From: a virus
Reading direction: 5' to 3' (one strand)
DNA: 64,000 nt
IMG/VR virus record: IMGVR_UViG_3300017917_002918
Location: 1 to 64,000 of that record
This document shows, piece after piece, positions 28,302-37,181 of this stretch; position 1 is the first letter of the stretch; the number at the start of each line of letters is the position of its first letter. A program made the position numbers and the translations under genes. Under the pieces are notes generated by a model that worked only from the letters and a program-made list of their open reading frames with translations, had not been told where the DNA came from and made no database searches.

Positions 28302-28388
28302 GTCGTATCAAGGAATTGGTGGATAAGTACCTATACCTATAATATATTAAGTACCTTTATCCAAAACTTATGTATCCCTTGATACGAC
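28302..28388 (+). other. Structured intergenic element
   Basis: GTCGTATCAAGG (28302-28313) pairs with CCTTGATACGAC (28377-28388). Inside, GGATAAGTAC and GTACCTTTATCC form an imperfect inner stem around an AT loop. No T-run follows the outer stem, so it is not a simple terminator. It could be a processed or regulatory RNA. Confidence 0.55.
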
Positions 28389-28411
28389 TAACAAATACCA
28401 ACTAAATATTA

Positions 28412-28449
28412 AACAAAGTGTCAAGTATTATCCTGATGCTTTGTTTTTA
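28412..28449 (+). terminator. Rho-independent terminator before the tailspike block
   Basis: AACAAAG (28412-28418) pairs with CTTTGTT (28439-28445), with an inner TCA/TGA, followed by TTTTATTAT. It closes the replication/regulation block. Confidence 0.75.
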
Positions 28450-28524
28450 TTATATAAAGCTATATAGCCATAAATCCACAAAGTAGCATAACTAATCAAC
28501 CAAAATTTAAAGGAGGAAATAACA

Positions 28525-28800
28525 ATGGGAATCAATCAATACAAATCAATCAATGGCACAGCAACAACAGCTTCACAAAGCGTTTATGTGCGTGTAGGTA
28601 AAATTAAATTAATCGCAAATGACAATTTAACAGGTGGAGATCTTTTAATCTCTCTTGATGGTGATTTTAGTGCAAACAATTATATGGTGTTAAAGCCAGG
28701 TGAATCATTTAGAAATTTTGAAGAGTTAGAGTGTGACACTTTATATTATAAAGCAAGCACAGGAACGGTTACATTTAGATTTATTGGTACAATAGCTTAA
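28525..28800 (+). CDS. Small beta-rich structural protein
   Basis: A 91-aa protein with a strong AGGAGG site. Beta-strand pattern, no cysteine clusters; VYVRVGKIKLIAND and YMVLKPGESF suggest a compact sandwich, as in head-fibre or tail decoration proteins. It starts the second structural block with the tailspike. No specific family recognised. Confidence 0.6.
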   Translation: MGINQYKSINGTATTASQSVYVRVGKIKLIANDNLTGGDLLISLDGDFSANNYMVLKPGESFRNFEELECDTLYYKASTGTVTFRFIGTIA

Positions 28801-28874
28801 TTAATTTATAGCTTAAATCTATGTAGTTATAAATACATAGATTTAATTATTTTAAAATAAAGGATGTGTTAAAA

Positions 28875-31733
28875 ATGAGCAACTTAGAATTTGATATAGA
28901 ATACAGATCTTCTAATCAAAATTACATTTCAAACCTTCAAAGAGGATTAAATGTTAAGGATTTTGGTGCAATTGGAAATGGAATAGCAGATGATACATTA
29001 GCAATTCAAAATGCAATAAATCAAGCCTCTGATGTTGGAAATACTGTATATATAGGTGAAGGGATATATGTAATCAGTTCAACATTGATAATTAAAAATA
29101 ATGTTCGTGTCATAGGTGCAGGATCTGGAGTGACAAAATTTATATATGTTGGTTCAGGTTCGTGTATTGAATTTGATAGATTCTTTGTTTCAACAATGAA
29201 TAATTGTGGTATTAGTGGAATTAGTATTGAAGGGGATATGACAGACACAACAAACCACGGTGTTAATATAACAACTAAATACGGATTAAATAAAAGTTTT
29301 TTTAAAGATTTAGACTTTAAAAAAATTGGTGGAAATATATTCCACTTTGAAACTGGTATAGGTGCTACTGCAAAAAGCGTTGATGGTTTGTCGGGTTCAT
29401 GGGCAAGCGATCAAGGGGCAAATGTAACAATAGACGCAACTAACGCTGAATATTCAAGTCATAGCGATACATCTATTAAATTGAGTGTAAGTGCTGGTGC
29501 TACTGCTGACTATTTAGCAACTAAAACATTTTCTTCAACAGATTTTTACAATTTAGCAACAAGCGGTAGGACTTCACTCGCAACAGATTTATTAATATAT
29601 ATTCGTCCTAGTATAACACTTTACCCAGGAGATATTCAATTTACTTTTGAAACAGGATCAGTTCTCGAAACAATGGACTTGCCAAGACGTTTGCAAGCTA
29701 ATAAATGGCATAGAGTGTTAATTCCATATGTGAACACTTCGTTAACTGCCACAAAATTCAGAGTCAAAATGGCGGTAGATGTAGGTGCTTTTAATTTGTG
29801 GTTGGATGAAATACAGTCTGTATCAATGGGCAAGGCTAATTCAGATAATCCATGGTGGAATCAATATATAGACTTTAAGAATATTAGAAGTGGTTACTTC
29901 GATCACACTAAACGTTGTTATGGACATGGTATTTATGCAATGGGTGGTTTTTCAACAAATACTTTTACAAACTGTGGACTTCAATCAAAAAAAGGTAATA
30001 AAATTATTAAATATGGAACAATTATTCCTGAAAATAACAAGTTCATTACTGTTGACCCGCAAGCAATTAATAATACTGTTACACTTTCAAGAGGTGATTC
30101 AGCGTGGACTGCGGTTTCAACAAAGTCAACGTGTTCTGTTGACTCTACATTATCTGCTTCCAAAATTGTAGTCGCTGATGAGCCTACCGCTGACGTTGGT
30201 CAAATAGTTGCAACATTTTCAGTAGACGATATGACAACAGTAAGTGGTGCGGTAAATTTATATGAATGTGACGTTGTTCATTTGAATTGGAGAGTAGATA
30301 CGAAAACACTTGTAGCTGGTACGTTCCAATTTATTTTATCTGATATTCCAGATTGTTCAAATGTACTAGAAACCATTGATATTCCTGCGGTAACATCTGA
30401 TACTCAAACAAGATTTAATATTGGATTGAAAAACAAGGTAAAAGAAGTTAAATATATTGGACTTAAAAAAGCTATTGATTGTGGAACTGGTACAACAACA
30501 GTTTACATTAAAGACTTCATGGGTGTTCATCTATTTACTACTACTGAATTAACAGGAACAAGTACATTTAACTACAATAACAGAGCAGTAGTAACAACTT
30601 GTGAGGATGGAGTATGGACATCTAAAACAAATACAACTACAACAGAAGACAATAGCGTATATGTAAAAGGTTCTAAATCAACAAAAATTGCAGTTGCAGA
30701 CGCATTTACAACAGGTGTTGTTTCTGACGCAGTTCCTGCATTTACATATGATTCTGGGAACTTTACTCATCTATGTTTCTGGCTTAGAAGCTCAGTTGCT
30801 TTAAGTGCTGGAGATTATAGATTTAGATTAAACAACAGTAATCACGAATATTCAATACCAGCAATGCCTGCAAATATATGGACATTTTTGTGTTATCCTA
30901 TACTAACAGCACCAGGTAATGTTACAAAACTTGAATTAAATCAGTCGGTGGATAAGGGAGCAATGGATCTATATATTGACCAAGTGATATTGTTTAAGAA
31001 CGAAGACAATGGTTTCTACTTATTGAATACAATTAATACTTCGTTTGACAATTGCTATTTTGAGGCAATTGGTCAGTATGATGATTATTCTAGCATGGCA
31101 GCAATAATGATTGATGGATTTGCAAATAAAAATACTAACCTTAGAAACTGTTTATTGTCAGCTTCCAAACTGCCTGTTAGAAACTTTAAGGCATTAAATA
31201 CAAATTTATCAGATAATACATTTAATTATACAACTGGAAGCGTTATAAATAGTCCACTATGCGATATTATAAACTTTACATCTACGGACTATATAATACT
31301 CGGCAAGAATGAAAGATTAGACTCTAATGCTAGAACATATCTAATCGATAATGTCAATAACTCTGGCAGTATGATTAGGGCAATTGGGTTGAATAGATAT
31401 ACTGATAGCTGGAGAGATGTGGGAAGAACAAGACCAAGCGTTACTCAATCGGGTGACTATACATTAGCATTGACAGATGCCGAAACTATACAGAAGTGTA
31501 CAAAAGCAACAGCACAAGCATTGACGATTCCTCCTGATTCAAGTGTAAATTTCCCAATTAATACTGTAATTGAAGTATATCAGTATGGAGCAGGTCAAGT
31601 TACATTAACTCCAGGTTCAGGCGTAACTTTGCGTTCGGCTATAGGTTTGAAAACTTCAGCTCAGTACGCAAAATGTGAGATTCGCAAAATAGCACAAAAC
31701 GAGTGGCTGTGCTCAGGTGGATTAGTAGTATAA
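28875..31733 (+). CDS. Tailspike with pectate-lyase-like beta-helix
   Basis: A 952-aa protein. Residues about 22-160 carry the Pectate_lyase_3 signature (NVKDFGAIGNGIADDTLAIQ; GIYVISSTL; VIGAGSG), the start of a right-handed beta-helix. Central carbohydrate-binding-like sandwiches follow (twice a ...LPRRLQANKWHRV or AMPANIWTFL type motif), then more beta-helix and a C-terminal knob. It probably recognises or degrades host surface glycans. AAAGGATGTG places the start at ATG 28875; GTG 28866 overlaps that site. Confidence 0.85.
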   Translation: MSNLEFDIEYRSSNQNYISNLQRGLNVKDFGAIGNGIADDTLAIQNAINQASDVGNTVYIGEGIYVISSTLIIKNNVRVIGAGSGVTKFIYVGSGSCIEFDRFFVSTMNNCGISGISIEGDMTDTTNHGVNITTKYGLNKSFFKDLDFKKIGGNIFHFETGIGATAKSVDGLSGSWASDQGANVTIDATNAEYSSHSDTSIKLSVSAGATADYLATKTFSSTDFYNLATSGRTSLATDLLIYIRPSITLYPGDIQFTFETGSVLETMDLPRRLQANKWHRVLIPYVNTSLTATKFRVKMAVDVGAFNLWLDEIQSVSMGKANSDNPWWNQYIDFKNIRSGYFDHTKRCYGHGIYAMGGFSTNTFTNCGLQSKKGNKIIKYGTIIPENNKFITVDPQAINNTVTLSRGDSAWTAVSTKSTCSVDSTLSASKIVVADEPTADVGQIVATFSVDDMTTVSGAVNLYECDVVHLNWRVDTKTLVAGTFQFILSDIPDCSNVLETIDIPAVTSDTQTRFNIGLKNKVKEVKYIGLKKAIDCGTGTTTVYIKDFMGVHLFTTTELTGTSTFNYNNRAVVTTCEDGVWTSKTNTTTTEDNSVYVKGSKSTKIAVADAFTTGVVSDAVPAFTYDSGNFTHLCFWLRSSVALSAGDYRFRLNNSNHEYSIPAMPANIWTFLCYPILTAPGNVTKLELNQSVDKGAMDLYIDQVILFKNEDNGFYLLNTINTSFDNCYFEAIGQYDDYSSMAAIMIDGFANKNTNLRNCLLSASKLPVRNFKALNTNLSDNTFNYTTGSVINSPLCDIINFTSTDYIILGKNERLDSNARTYLIDNVNNSGSMIRAIGLNRYTDSWRDVGRTRPSVTQSGDYTLALTDAETIQKCTKATAQALTIPPDSSVNFPINTVIEVYQYGAGQVTLTPGSGVTLRSAIGLKTSAQYAKCEIRKIAQNEWLCSGGLVV

Positions 31734-31749
31734 AAGGTGGTGATAATCG

Positions 31750-31827
31750 ATGGGAATTTTAGAATTTGATATAGAAAAGATTCGCCACGTTATCTACCAT
31801 GTTTTAGCTCGTGTGGAAATTCGGTAG
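31750..31827 (+). CDS. Micro-ORF (25 aa) overlapping an IS605-type end remnant
   Basis: AAAGGTGGTGA precedes ATG 31750. The ORF encodes MGILEFDIEKIRHVIYHVLA and five more residues. The first residues, LEFDIE, repeat those at the tailspike start. The 3' half coincides with a sequence like the right arm of the TnpB element hairpin (TTTAGCTCGTG..G.AATTC). It is either a genuine small tail gene truncated by an old insertion or a chance frame. Confidence 0.4.
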   Translation: MGILEFDIEKIRHVIYHVLARVEIR

Positions 31828-31898
31828 CTGGTTATTAATAAATTGATAATAATTAATTTATAACTTTGTTCTATTTCATAGGGGGAGGTATGATTGGG

Positions 31899-32231
31899 AT
31901 GATAGATAGGCAAATGTGTGGTGAACATAGTGGGCAATGTGAAAAAATTCATTATTTAGAAAAAGAGCTTATAGAAATAAAATCAACAATGGACAATTTT
32001 AAAGGCTATGTGGATGGTAGATTTAACAGTACGAATAGTGAAATGAAAGACTTGAGAAAAGAGCTGACTGATAAAATGGAATCAGGGTTTAAAGAGATAA
32101 AAACTATAATTGAGAACAAAGAAACAGTAAAAGATAATAAAAAGTGGATACTAATTAGTAGTTTAGTATCCCCTTTAATTGTTGGATTTATTTTATTAAT
32201 TGCACAATATTTGTTAATGCAATCTAAATAA
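31899..32231 (+). CDS. XhlA-like membrane-anchored lysis accessory protein
   Basis: A 110-aa protein: a charged coiled coil (residues 15-80) with one C-terminal transmembrane helix (LISSLVSPLIVGFILLIAQY), the XhlA/hemolysin arrangement. GGGGGAGG supports ATG 31899. It precedes holin and amidase, consistent with a lysis role at the membrane. Confidence 0.75.
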   Translation: MIDRQMCGEHSGQCEKIHYLEKELIEIKSTMDNFKGYVDGRFNSTNSEMKDLRKELTDKMESGFKEIKTIIENKETVKDNKKWILISSLVSPLIVGFILLIAQYLLMQSK

Positions 32232-32257
32232 TAAACAAATTGAAAGCGGTGATCTCG

Positions 32258-32653
32258 ATGGGTTTTGTTAAATCATTTTTCAGTATCGATGAAAGAAGAG
32301 TTAGTTCATTGATTATAGGATTTTTTATTTTAATGGGTATTGCTGTGTACAAATCAGTTATAGGTCAAGATATACCACAAAACCTTATGACATTACTCAT
32401 CGTGTTTATCACAACAATTGGTGGAGTGAATGTTATACCAGAAGTAACAAATCTTATAAGTACTAATAAACAATCAAATTATAATAATATGAACAATAGT
32501 TATGGTGGTTACAGTAATTATGGTGGCTACAATTCAGGATATGGTTATGGTGGTTATGGCACAAACAATAACTATACTACTTCATATGTAAATCCGACTG
32601 TACCTGTAGTTACAAGTGACGTAAATGATCCTTCCAATACAGGCAACATATAA
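32258..32653 (+). CDS. Holin-like protein with Gly/Tyr/Asn-rich tail
   Basis: A 131-aa protein with two hydrophobic segments (SLIIGFFILMGIAVYKSVI, LMTLLIVFITTIGGVNVI), as in small phage holins. The tail contains Y-G-G-Y repeats between residues 75 and 110, rich in Asn and Gly, unusual for holins. ATG 32258 follows a weak GCGGTGATC site. It lies between the XhlA-like and amidase genes. Confidence 0.7.
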   Translation: MGFVKSFFSIDERRVSSLIIGFFILMGIAVYKSVIGQDIPQNLMTLLIVFITTIGGVNVIPEVTNLISTNKQSNYNNMNNSYGGYSNYGGYNSGYGYGGYGTNNNYTTSYVNPTVPVVTSDVNDPSNTGNI

Positions 32654-32681
32654 GTGAATAGAGTGAAAGGATGTGATGATT

Positions 32682-33617
32682 GTGGAAATTATCAAGAAAT
32701 TAATTAAATATAATTATACTACAAAGCCAAATAGAAAGTTTTCTTTCATTTGTGTTCATGACACCGATAATGTAGATATGGGAGCAAATGCACTAATGCA
32801 CTATAATTATTTTAATGAAGGTAATAAAAATGCTTCTGCTGATTTCTTCGTTGATGATAAACAAGTAATACAATTAATCGACATTGACAATGCGTATTCA
32901 TGGGCGGTCGGTGATGGCTATGGTAAATACGGAATAACAAATGCTAACTCAATTAGCGTGGAGATTTGTATTAACTCAGATGGCAATTATAACACAGCAG
33001 TAATAAATACAATTGAGTTAGTTGCATATCTGATGAGGACATATAACATACCGATTGAACGTGTTGTTTCACACCACATGGCGAGCAGGAAAATTTGCCC
33101 AAAAAGTATGTATGACAACGGAAAATGGACGGGTTGGAATAAGTTTAAACGTGATTTGGCTAACTTCATAGCACCTAGCAACAACATAGTAGTTAAGTCT
33201 GCTCCGCCTCCTGCACCAGTTATAGAGCAATGGCAAATTAATACCATGAATTATTTACTTGAGAATAAATTAATTCCACCAAATCAATTTAATGCAAATA
33301 CACCTGTTACATTGGCTTTGTTTGCAGATATAATGAATGCTTATAAATATAAAGCGGGAAGCATAGATCCTATTCCATTCTTGACACAAAACGGTTATAT
33401 TAAAGATCCTCATCCTTGGAACGAATTGTTGAATTTTGAAACTTTCGGGTATATAATGATGAATAAGCTAGGTGATGGTAATGGATTAGATCCTTTGGTG
33501 TATTTACAGACAAAAAGATTTTTAAAGAGTCCAAAAGAACCAAATACTATTATAACTGTATCTGTATTGGGTGCTATATTCATGAATTGGACTAGCCTTG
33601 GTAATGTGATGCCTTGA
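32682..33617 (+). CDS. Endolysin, N-acetylmuramoyl-L-alanine amidase
   Basis: A 311-aa Amidase_2 family enzyme cutting the amide bond of peptidoglycan at lysis. Zinc ligands fit His in FICVHDTDN, His in VSHHMASRKICP and the Cys that follows; a Glu (SVEICINSDG) lies between. Residues about 185-311 form an uncharacterised C-terminal wall-binding region with helical repeats. AAAGGATGTG favours GTG 32682. Confidence 0.9.
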   Translation: MEIIKKLIKYNYTTKPNRKFSFICVHDTDNVDMGANALMHYNYFNEGNKNASADFFVDDKQVIQLIDIDNAYSWAVGDGYGKYGITNANSISVEICINSDGNYNTAVINTIELVAYLMRTYNIPIERVVSHHMASRKICPKSMYDNGKWTGWNKFKRDLANFIAPSNNIVVKSAPPPAPVIEQWQINTMNYLLENKLIPPNQFNANTPVTLALFADIMNAYKYKAGSIDPIPFLTQNGYIKDPHPWNELLNFETFGYIMMNKLGDGNGLDPLVYLQTKRFLKSPKEPNTIITVSVLGAIFMNWTSLGNVMP

Positions 33618-33622
33618 TTAAA

Positions 33623-33658
33623 ATAGCCATATGTTATAGTCGCATATGGCTATACTTT
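33623..33658. terminator. Bidirectional terminator between amidase and partition genes
   Basis: ATAGCCATATG (33623-33633) pairs with CATATGGCTAT (33643-33653), with a T-run downstream. It separates convergent lysis (+) and partition (-) operons. Confidence 0.85.
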
Positions 33659-34279
33659 TTATTCAAAATTCACACTTTTCAATCCATTCAACAATAACAA
33701 TTCCATGATTTGATATTTTTTTAATGGCGTTTTTTGACTTAACACAGCTATTACTTCGTGAATCTCAACTCGTGCAGGAAAACTGAATGTTGGAAGTTTA
33801 TCATCAAACTTAATTTTTTCTTTTTTGCTTGTAAAAGACATAGGTTTTGCTTCTTCTTTTTGTAAATCTTCTATTTTAGTAATATATTTTTGAACAATTG
33901 TACTTAAACTTTCTTCATTAGTGTTTTCTATATTATTATCTATTGGTTTTTCATTGTTACTTTCTATAATAACTTCTAATACTTTTTCTATAGCTATTTC
34001 ATCTTCTAAAGCTTCAACTTCTACTTTTCCATTAGTAATATCTATTTCTTTTTCAAGGACTTTTTCCTTTCCTAAACCTTTAGTAATAGGTTTTATCATA
34101 TCTTCTGCTTTGACTTCTGTAATACCTTTTTCAATAGGTTCTATAGTAGTGTCTACAATAGGTTCTACCTTGGTATTACTATTATCATTAACCTTTTCTC
34201 CTTCTTCTACAACCTCTGATAATTGAGCTGCTAATGCTCTACTCATTCTATCCGATACACTTGGACGTTTATTTGCCAT
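33659..34279 (-). CDS. ParB/ParR-like partition partner
   Basis: A 206-aa protein overlapping the end of parA by 11 bp. The N-terminus is basic (ANKRPSVSDRMSRALAAQLS), the centre is an acidic low-complexity linker, and the C-terminal 45 residues (FPARVEIHEVIAVLSQKTPL) resemble a ribbon-helix-helix. Such small partners bind a centromere and stimulate ParA. The function is inferred from the operon. Confidence 0.65.
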   Translation of the reverse strand: MANKRPSVSDRMSRALAAQLSEVVEEGEKVNDNSNTKVEPIVDTTIEPIEKGITEVKAEDMIKPITKGLGKEKVLEKEIDITNGKVEVEALEDEIAIEKVLEVIIESNNEKPIDNNIENTNEESLSTIVQKYITKIEDLQKEEAKPMSFTSKKEKIKFDDKLPTFSFPARVEIHEVIAVLSQKTPLKKYQIMELLLLNGLKSVNFE

Positions 34280-35027
34280 AATTAATCACCTCTTCTGCTA
34301 ATTTCATATATGCTTGAGAGCCTTCAAATTCCATTCCTGCATATTCCATTATTGACTTGCATGCTAGACAAGAATCCGAAAATTTAATACTTCTCTTAAT
34401 AATAATACCAAATACTGGATACTTCTTTTTAAGCTCTTCGAGTATTTCTTGATGATGTTTTATTCTTCCATCGAAAAGTGCCACCAACACACCCATTAAT
34501 TCAATCTTCAAATCTAATGTCTTCTTTATTCCATTTAAAGTTTCAAATAAGATCTCCATACCTCTAAATGCTAAATACGAAGGTTCAATTGGTGCGATTA
34601 TATAATCGCTTGCTATCATTGCGTTTATTGTTAATATTCCTAATGATGGAGTATTATCTATAACAATATAATCATAGTTTTCTTTAATATGAGACAATTT
34701 TTCTCTTAAAATAAACTCCCTACCTATTTTGCTCGATATTTCGGTCTCTCCTGCTGACAAATCAATTGATGAAGGTAAAATATCAATATTATGATTATTT
34801 GTCCTCAGAATGGCTTCTGTGATGTCGCATTTTTCAGTCATAACATCATACATTGTCTTTTTTTGCTCCAAAGGTTCAAATCCAGCATAAATTGTCAAAC
34901 TTGACTGGGGATCATTATCAATCATTAAAACTTTCTTATTTAATAATGTGAGTGCATATGTCAAATTAATTGTACTGGAAGTTTTTGTAACACCACCTTT
35001 ATTATTAACCATTGAAATTACTTTCAT
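34269..35027 (-). CDS. parA: ParA partition ATPase
   Basis: A 252-aa ParA/Soj-type ATPase with the deviant Walker motif KGGVTKTSS near residue 10, MIDNDPQSS (Walker A') near 40 and YIVIDNTPSLG (Walker B). It segregates low-copy replicons on the nucleoid. AGGAGGAATGTTA precedes ATG 35027; upstream in-frame codons lack a site. Together with repA this shows plasmid maintenance. Confidence 0.92.
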   Translation of the reverse strand: MKVISMVNNKGGVTKTSSTINLTYALTLLNKKVLMIDNDPQSSLTIYAGFEPLEQKKTMYDVMTEKCDITEAILRTNNHNIDILPSSIDLSAGETEISSKIGREFILREKLSHIKENYDYIVIDNTPSLGILTINAMIASDYIIAPIEPSYLAFRGMEILFETLNGIKKTLDLKIELMGVLVALFDGRIKHHQEILEELKKKYPVFGIIIKRSIKFSDSCLACKSIMEYAGMEFEGSQAYMKLAEEVINYGK

Positions 35028-35091
35028 TAACATTCCTCCTAAATATATATTACTTACATTTGCATTTGTTTTAATAATTCTTACAACATAT

Positions 35092-35120
35092 AGTTTAGTG
35101 TATATTTTTGTAAATGTCAA
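35092..35120 (-). promoter_or_regulatory. parA promoter
   Basis: On the minus strand TTGACA (35115-35120), 17-bp spacer, TAAACT (35092-35097), with a 64-bp leader to the parA start. Confidence 0.65.
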
Positions 35121-35129
35121 CATATTAAT

Positions 35130-35731
35130 TAAATGTAATTCTTTTTGTGTAGTAACAAGTATTAATTTTAACATTGTTATTAAATTTATTATTATTATAC
35201 TAAATCATATGTTATTCTCTAAAACTTATTGATATATTATTGTTTTTATTTTTAATATTGGGAATCATTTTTGATTTACACTTATATGTACTAATACTAT
35301 GTTTATCAACACTACTACTATTATTGTTATATATGTTTCTATTAGTATTATAATAGTATTATGTTTTACTTTTTTGTTTCACATCATTATTCTTAACTAT
35401 ATTTTATTTTTTATTAATATTTGAATATTTTTGTTGTTTATTATCTTATTACTTATATTTTTTATTATTGTTATATTTATATATTTGACTTTTACATACA
35501 CTAATATTTTTAGTATTCATATATAATTGTTGTTTTGTTTTAATATTTATATATTTATTCTTAATCAATTCAAAAAACATATCACTAAACCTTTAGGTAA
35601 AACTTTAAACATATTTTTCTTCACATTTAATAATATTTTTATACTTAATGCTAATACTAAAAGTGGTTGTATCACTAATGTGATCTTAATACATAATACT
35701 ATAAATATTACTACAACTATTTTTTTCAAAG
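35130..35731. other. AT-rich parA-repA intergenic region, candidate centromere
   Basis: About 600 bp of very AT-rich DNA without a credible gene. Variants of TACTAATACTA recur in both orientations (near 35288, 35338, 35500, 35650, 35690). Repeats next to parA are typical of partition sites. Apparent ORFs here have no ribosome binding site and low-complexity products. Confidence 0.4.
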
Positions 35732-35760
35732 TTGCATAAACTTGAATATTATGGTACGAT
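35732..35760 (+). promoter_or_regulatory. repA promoter
   Basis: TTGCAT (35732-35737), 17-bp spacer, TACGAT (35755-35760), 26 bp before the repA start. Confidence 0.65.
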
Positions 35761-35786
35761 GTTAGAAAAATAATAGAGGTGATAAT

Positions 35787-36794
35787 ATGGCTAAAAAACC
35801 TAATGAACCACTGAAACAATACATTTCTGTTGCAAACAATAGTGAAATATATAAACTAGGTAAGGCATTAACGACTAAGGATTTCTTTTCGTCAATAGAG
35901 GGACAAGATCCTTCTGCCGAGATAAGTGATTCTAAAAAGAATATCATTATGCAGATAACCGAATATGACGTAGTTAAAAAACCTTCACTATTGATGAAGG
36001 CTACGAAAAAAGAAGAGATAGTAAACAAGGTAACTGAGAGATTAGAAAGCCTAGATCAGAATACTAGGGATGTATATTTGATATTATTTACGCATTGGAT
36101 GAAAAATAAGATTGGTGAAGGGTTAGAAGATGAGGGAAAAGCATTTATTGAGTTAGATTCTATTCATTTCGACTATAGAGGACTAAGAGGTAAAAACTTA
36201 ACTTCATCAATGGACGCACCAACTTATACTAATTACATTCAAGCAATTGATACGTTGTCTGCAACGAAGGTGAAAATAGACATAACAAAAGAAACTAATG
36301 TAGCATATGAAAAGATTAAAAGTTTAAAATGGGGAGCAGTCGAAGGATTCTTAATAAATAATCTTCGATTAATTTGGAATGATAAAAAATCTAAAGTCAT
36401 AGGTTTATTTTATGATTTGGGTCTGATAGGGGAGGCGTATACGCAACATGTTCCTCAAATTAACAACAAGTACCCAACTGCAATATTACAATTAGACTCT
36501 AAAAATTACGCTACAGCAAAGGATATAGGGAATTACCTATGTTTTCTACATCGTTGTAATGAAAATGCAAACAACAAGAAAACCATATTGGGGTTGTATA
36601 GTTTGATGATGGAAGTTAGATTTGAGGTACAATCTCGTTATGCACAGAGATGTATTGATAGATTTTTAAAGCATTTAACAAAAATTGAAGATGTATTAAT
36701 AAAGAATGGCATTGTAAGATCAATAAAAATACCAACTGATATACATTCTAAGAATTATAAAACTCAACAAATTGAAGTAAATTGGTTTTATTAA
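35787..36794 (+). CDS. repA: Iteron-binding replication initiator, Rep_3-like
   Basis: A 335-aa initiator with two winged-helix-like halves: residues about 90-215 (TRDVYLILFTHWM; DTLSATKVKID) and 215-330 (KNYATAKDIGNYLCFLHRC; RCIDRFLKHLTKI). AGAGGTGA precedes the ATG. Three exact iterons lie 14 bp after its stop, the arrangement of theta-replicating iteron plasmids, where Rep binds iterons and limits copy number. Confidence 0.78.
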   Translation: MAKKPNEPLKQYISVANNSEIYKLGKALTTKDFFSSIEGQDPSAEISDSKKNIIMQITEYDVVKKPSLLMKATKKEEIVNKVTERLESLDQNTRDVYLILFTHWMKNKIGEGLEDEGKAFIELDSIHFDYRGLRGKNLTSSMDAPTYTNYIQAIDTLSATKVKIDITKETNVAYEKIKSLKWGAVEGFLINNLRLIWNDKKSKVIGLFYDLGLIGEAYTQHVPQINNKYPTAILQLDSKNYATAKDIGNYLCFLHRCNENANNKKTILGLYSLMMEVRFEVQSRYAQRCIDRFLKHLTKIEDVLIKNGIVRSIKIPTDIHSKNYKTQQIEVNWFY

Positions 36795-36808
36795 CTGTCA
36801 CCAAATAA

Positions 36809-36871
36809 GGGATCACGATCACATTTTAAGGGATCACGATCACATTTTAAGGGATCACGATCACATTTGAA
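36809..36871 (+). repeat. Three 21-bp iterons, likely plasmid origin
   Basis: GGGATCACGATCACATTTTAA starts at 36809, 36830 and 36851 with an exact 21-bp period (the third copy diverges at its end). Each unit contains a GATCAC tandem. The two-turn spacing places bound Rep on one DNA face. Confidence 0.9.
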
Positions 36872-37181
36872 AAGTTAAAACATTGTCATGTGAACACTTT
36901 TAGGGATTTAAATGTTGGGGTATGTCTTTAAGATCTTTAAGAGAAAGTCATCCCCACTTTTCAAATGTAGTTTTTTTTGGTACACTATAAATACAAAGCC
37001 TATACAAAGAACAAACCCCATATAATCCCACTCGCCAGTGAAAGTATTATATGAGGCTCACATTTACATTTACTTATTAACTTTTTAATGTATGTATATA
37101 GTATACCACTAATTCATACATATAGTCAATATTTAAATGTCTTCTTTGTCATGGATTTTTACAGATGAGGAGGATTTTTTC
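36872..37181. other. Post-iteron non-coding region
   Basis: No gene is seen. ACATTTGAAAAGT (36863-36875, on the last iteron) is exactly inverted at 36956-36968, which may be an origin element. CATATAAT/ATTATATG form another inverted pair (37019-37056 region). A possible promoter precedes the next gene. Confidence 0.4.

Noticed and set aside
29890-30171. 93-aa ORF inside the tailspike gene
   Set aside because: Alternate frame of a clear beta-helix protein; no start signals.
35527-35739. ORFs in the AT-rich spacer (70 and 84 aa, and 34948-35232)
   Set aside because: No ribosome binding sites; low-complexity Ile/Phe/Asn products; expected by chance in such DNA.
36809-36871. Possible CRISPR array
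   Set aside because: Units are adjacent with no spacers and follow repA; they are iterons.
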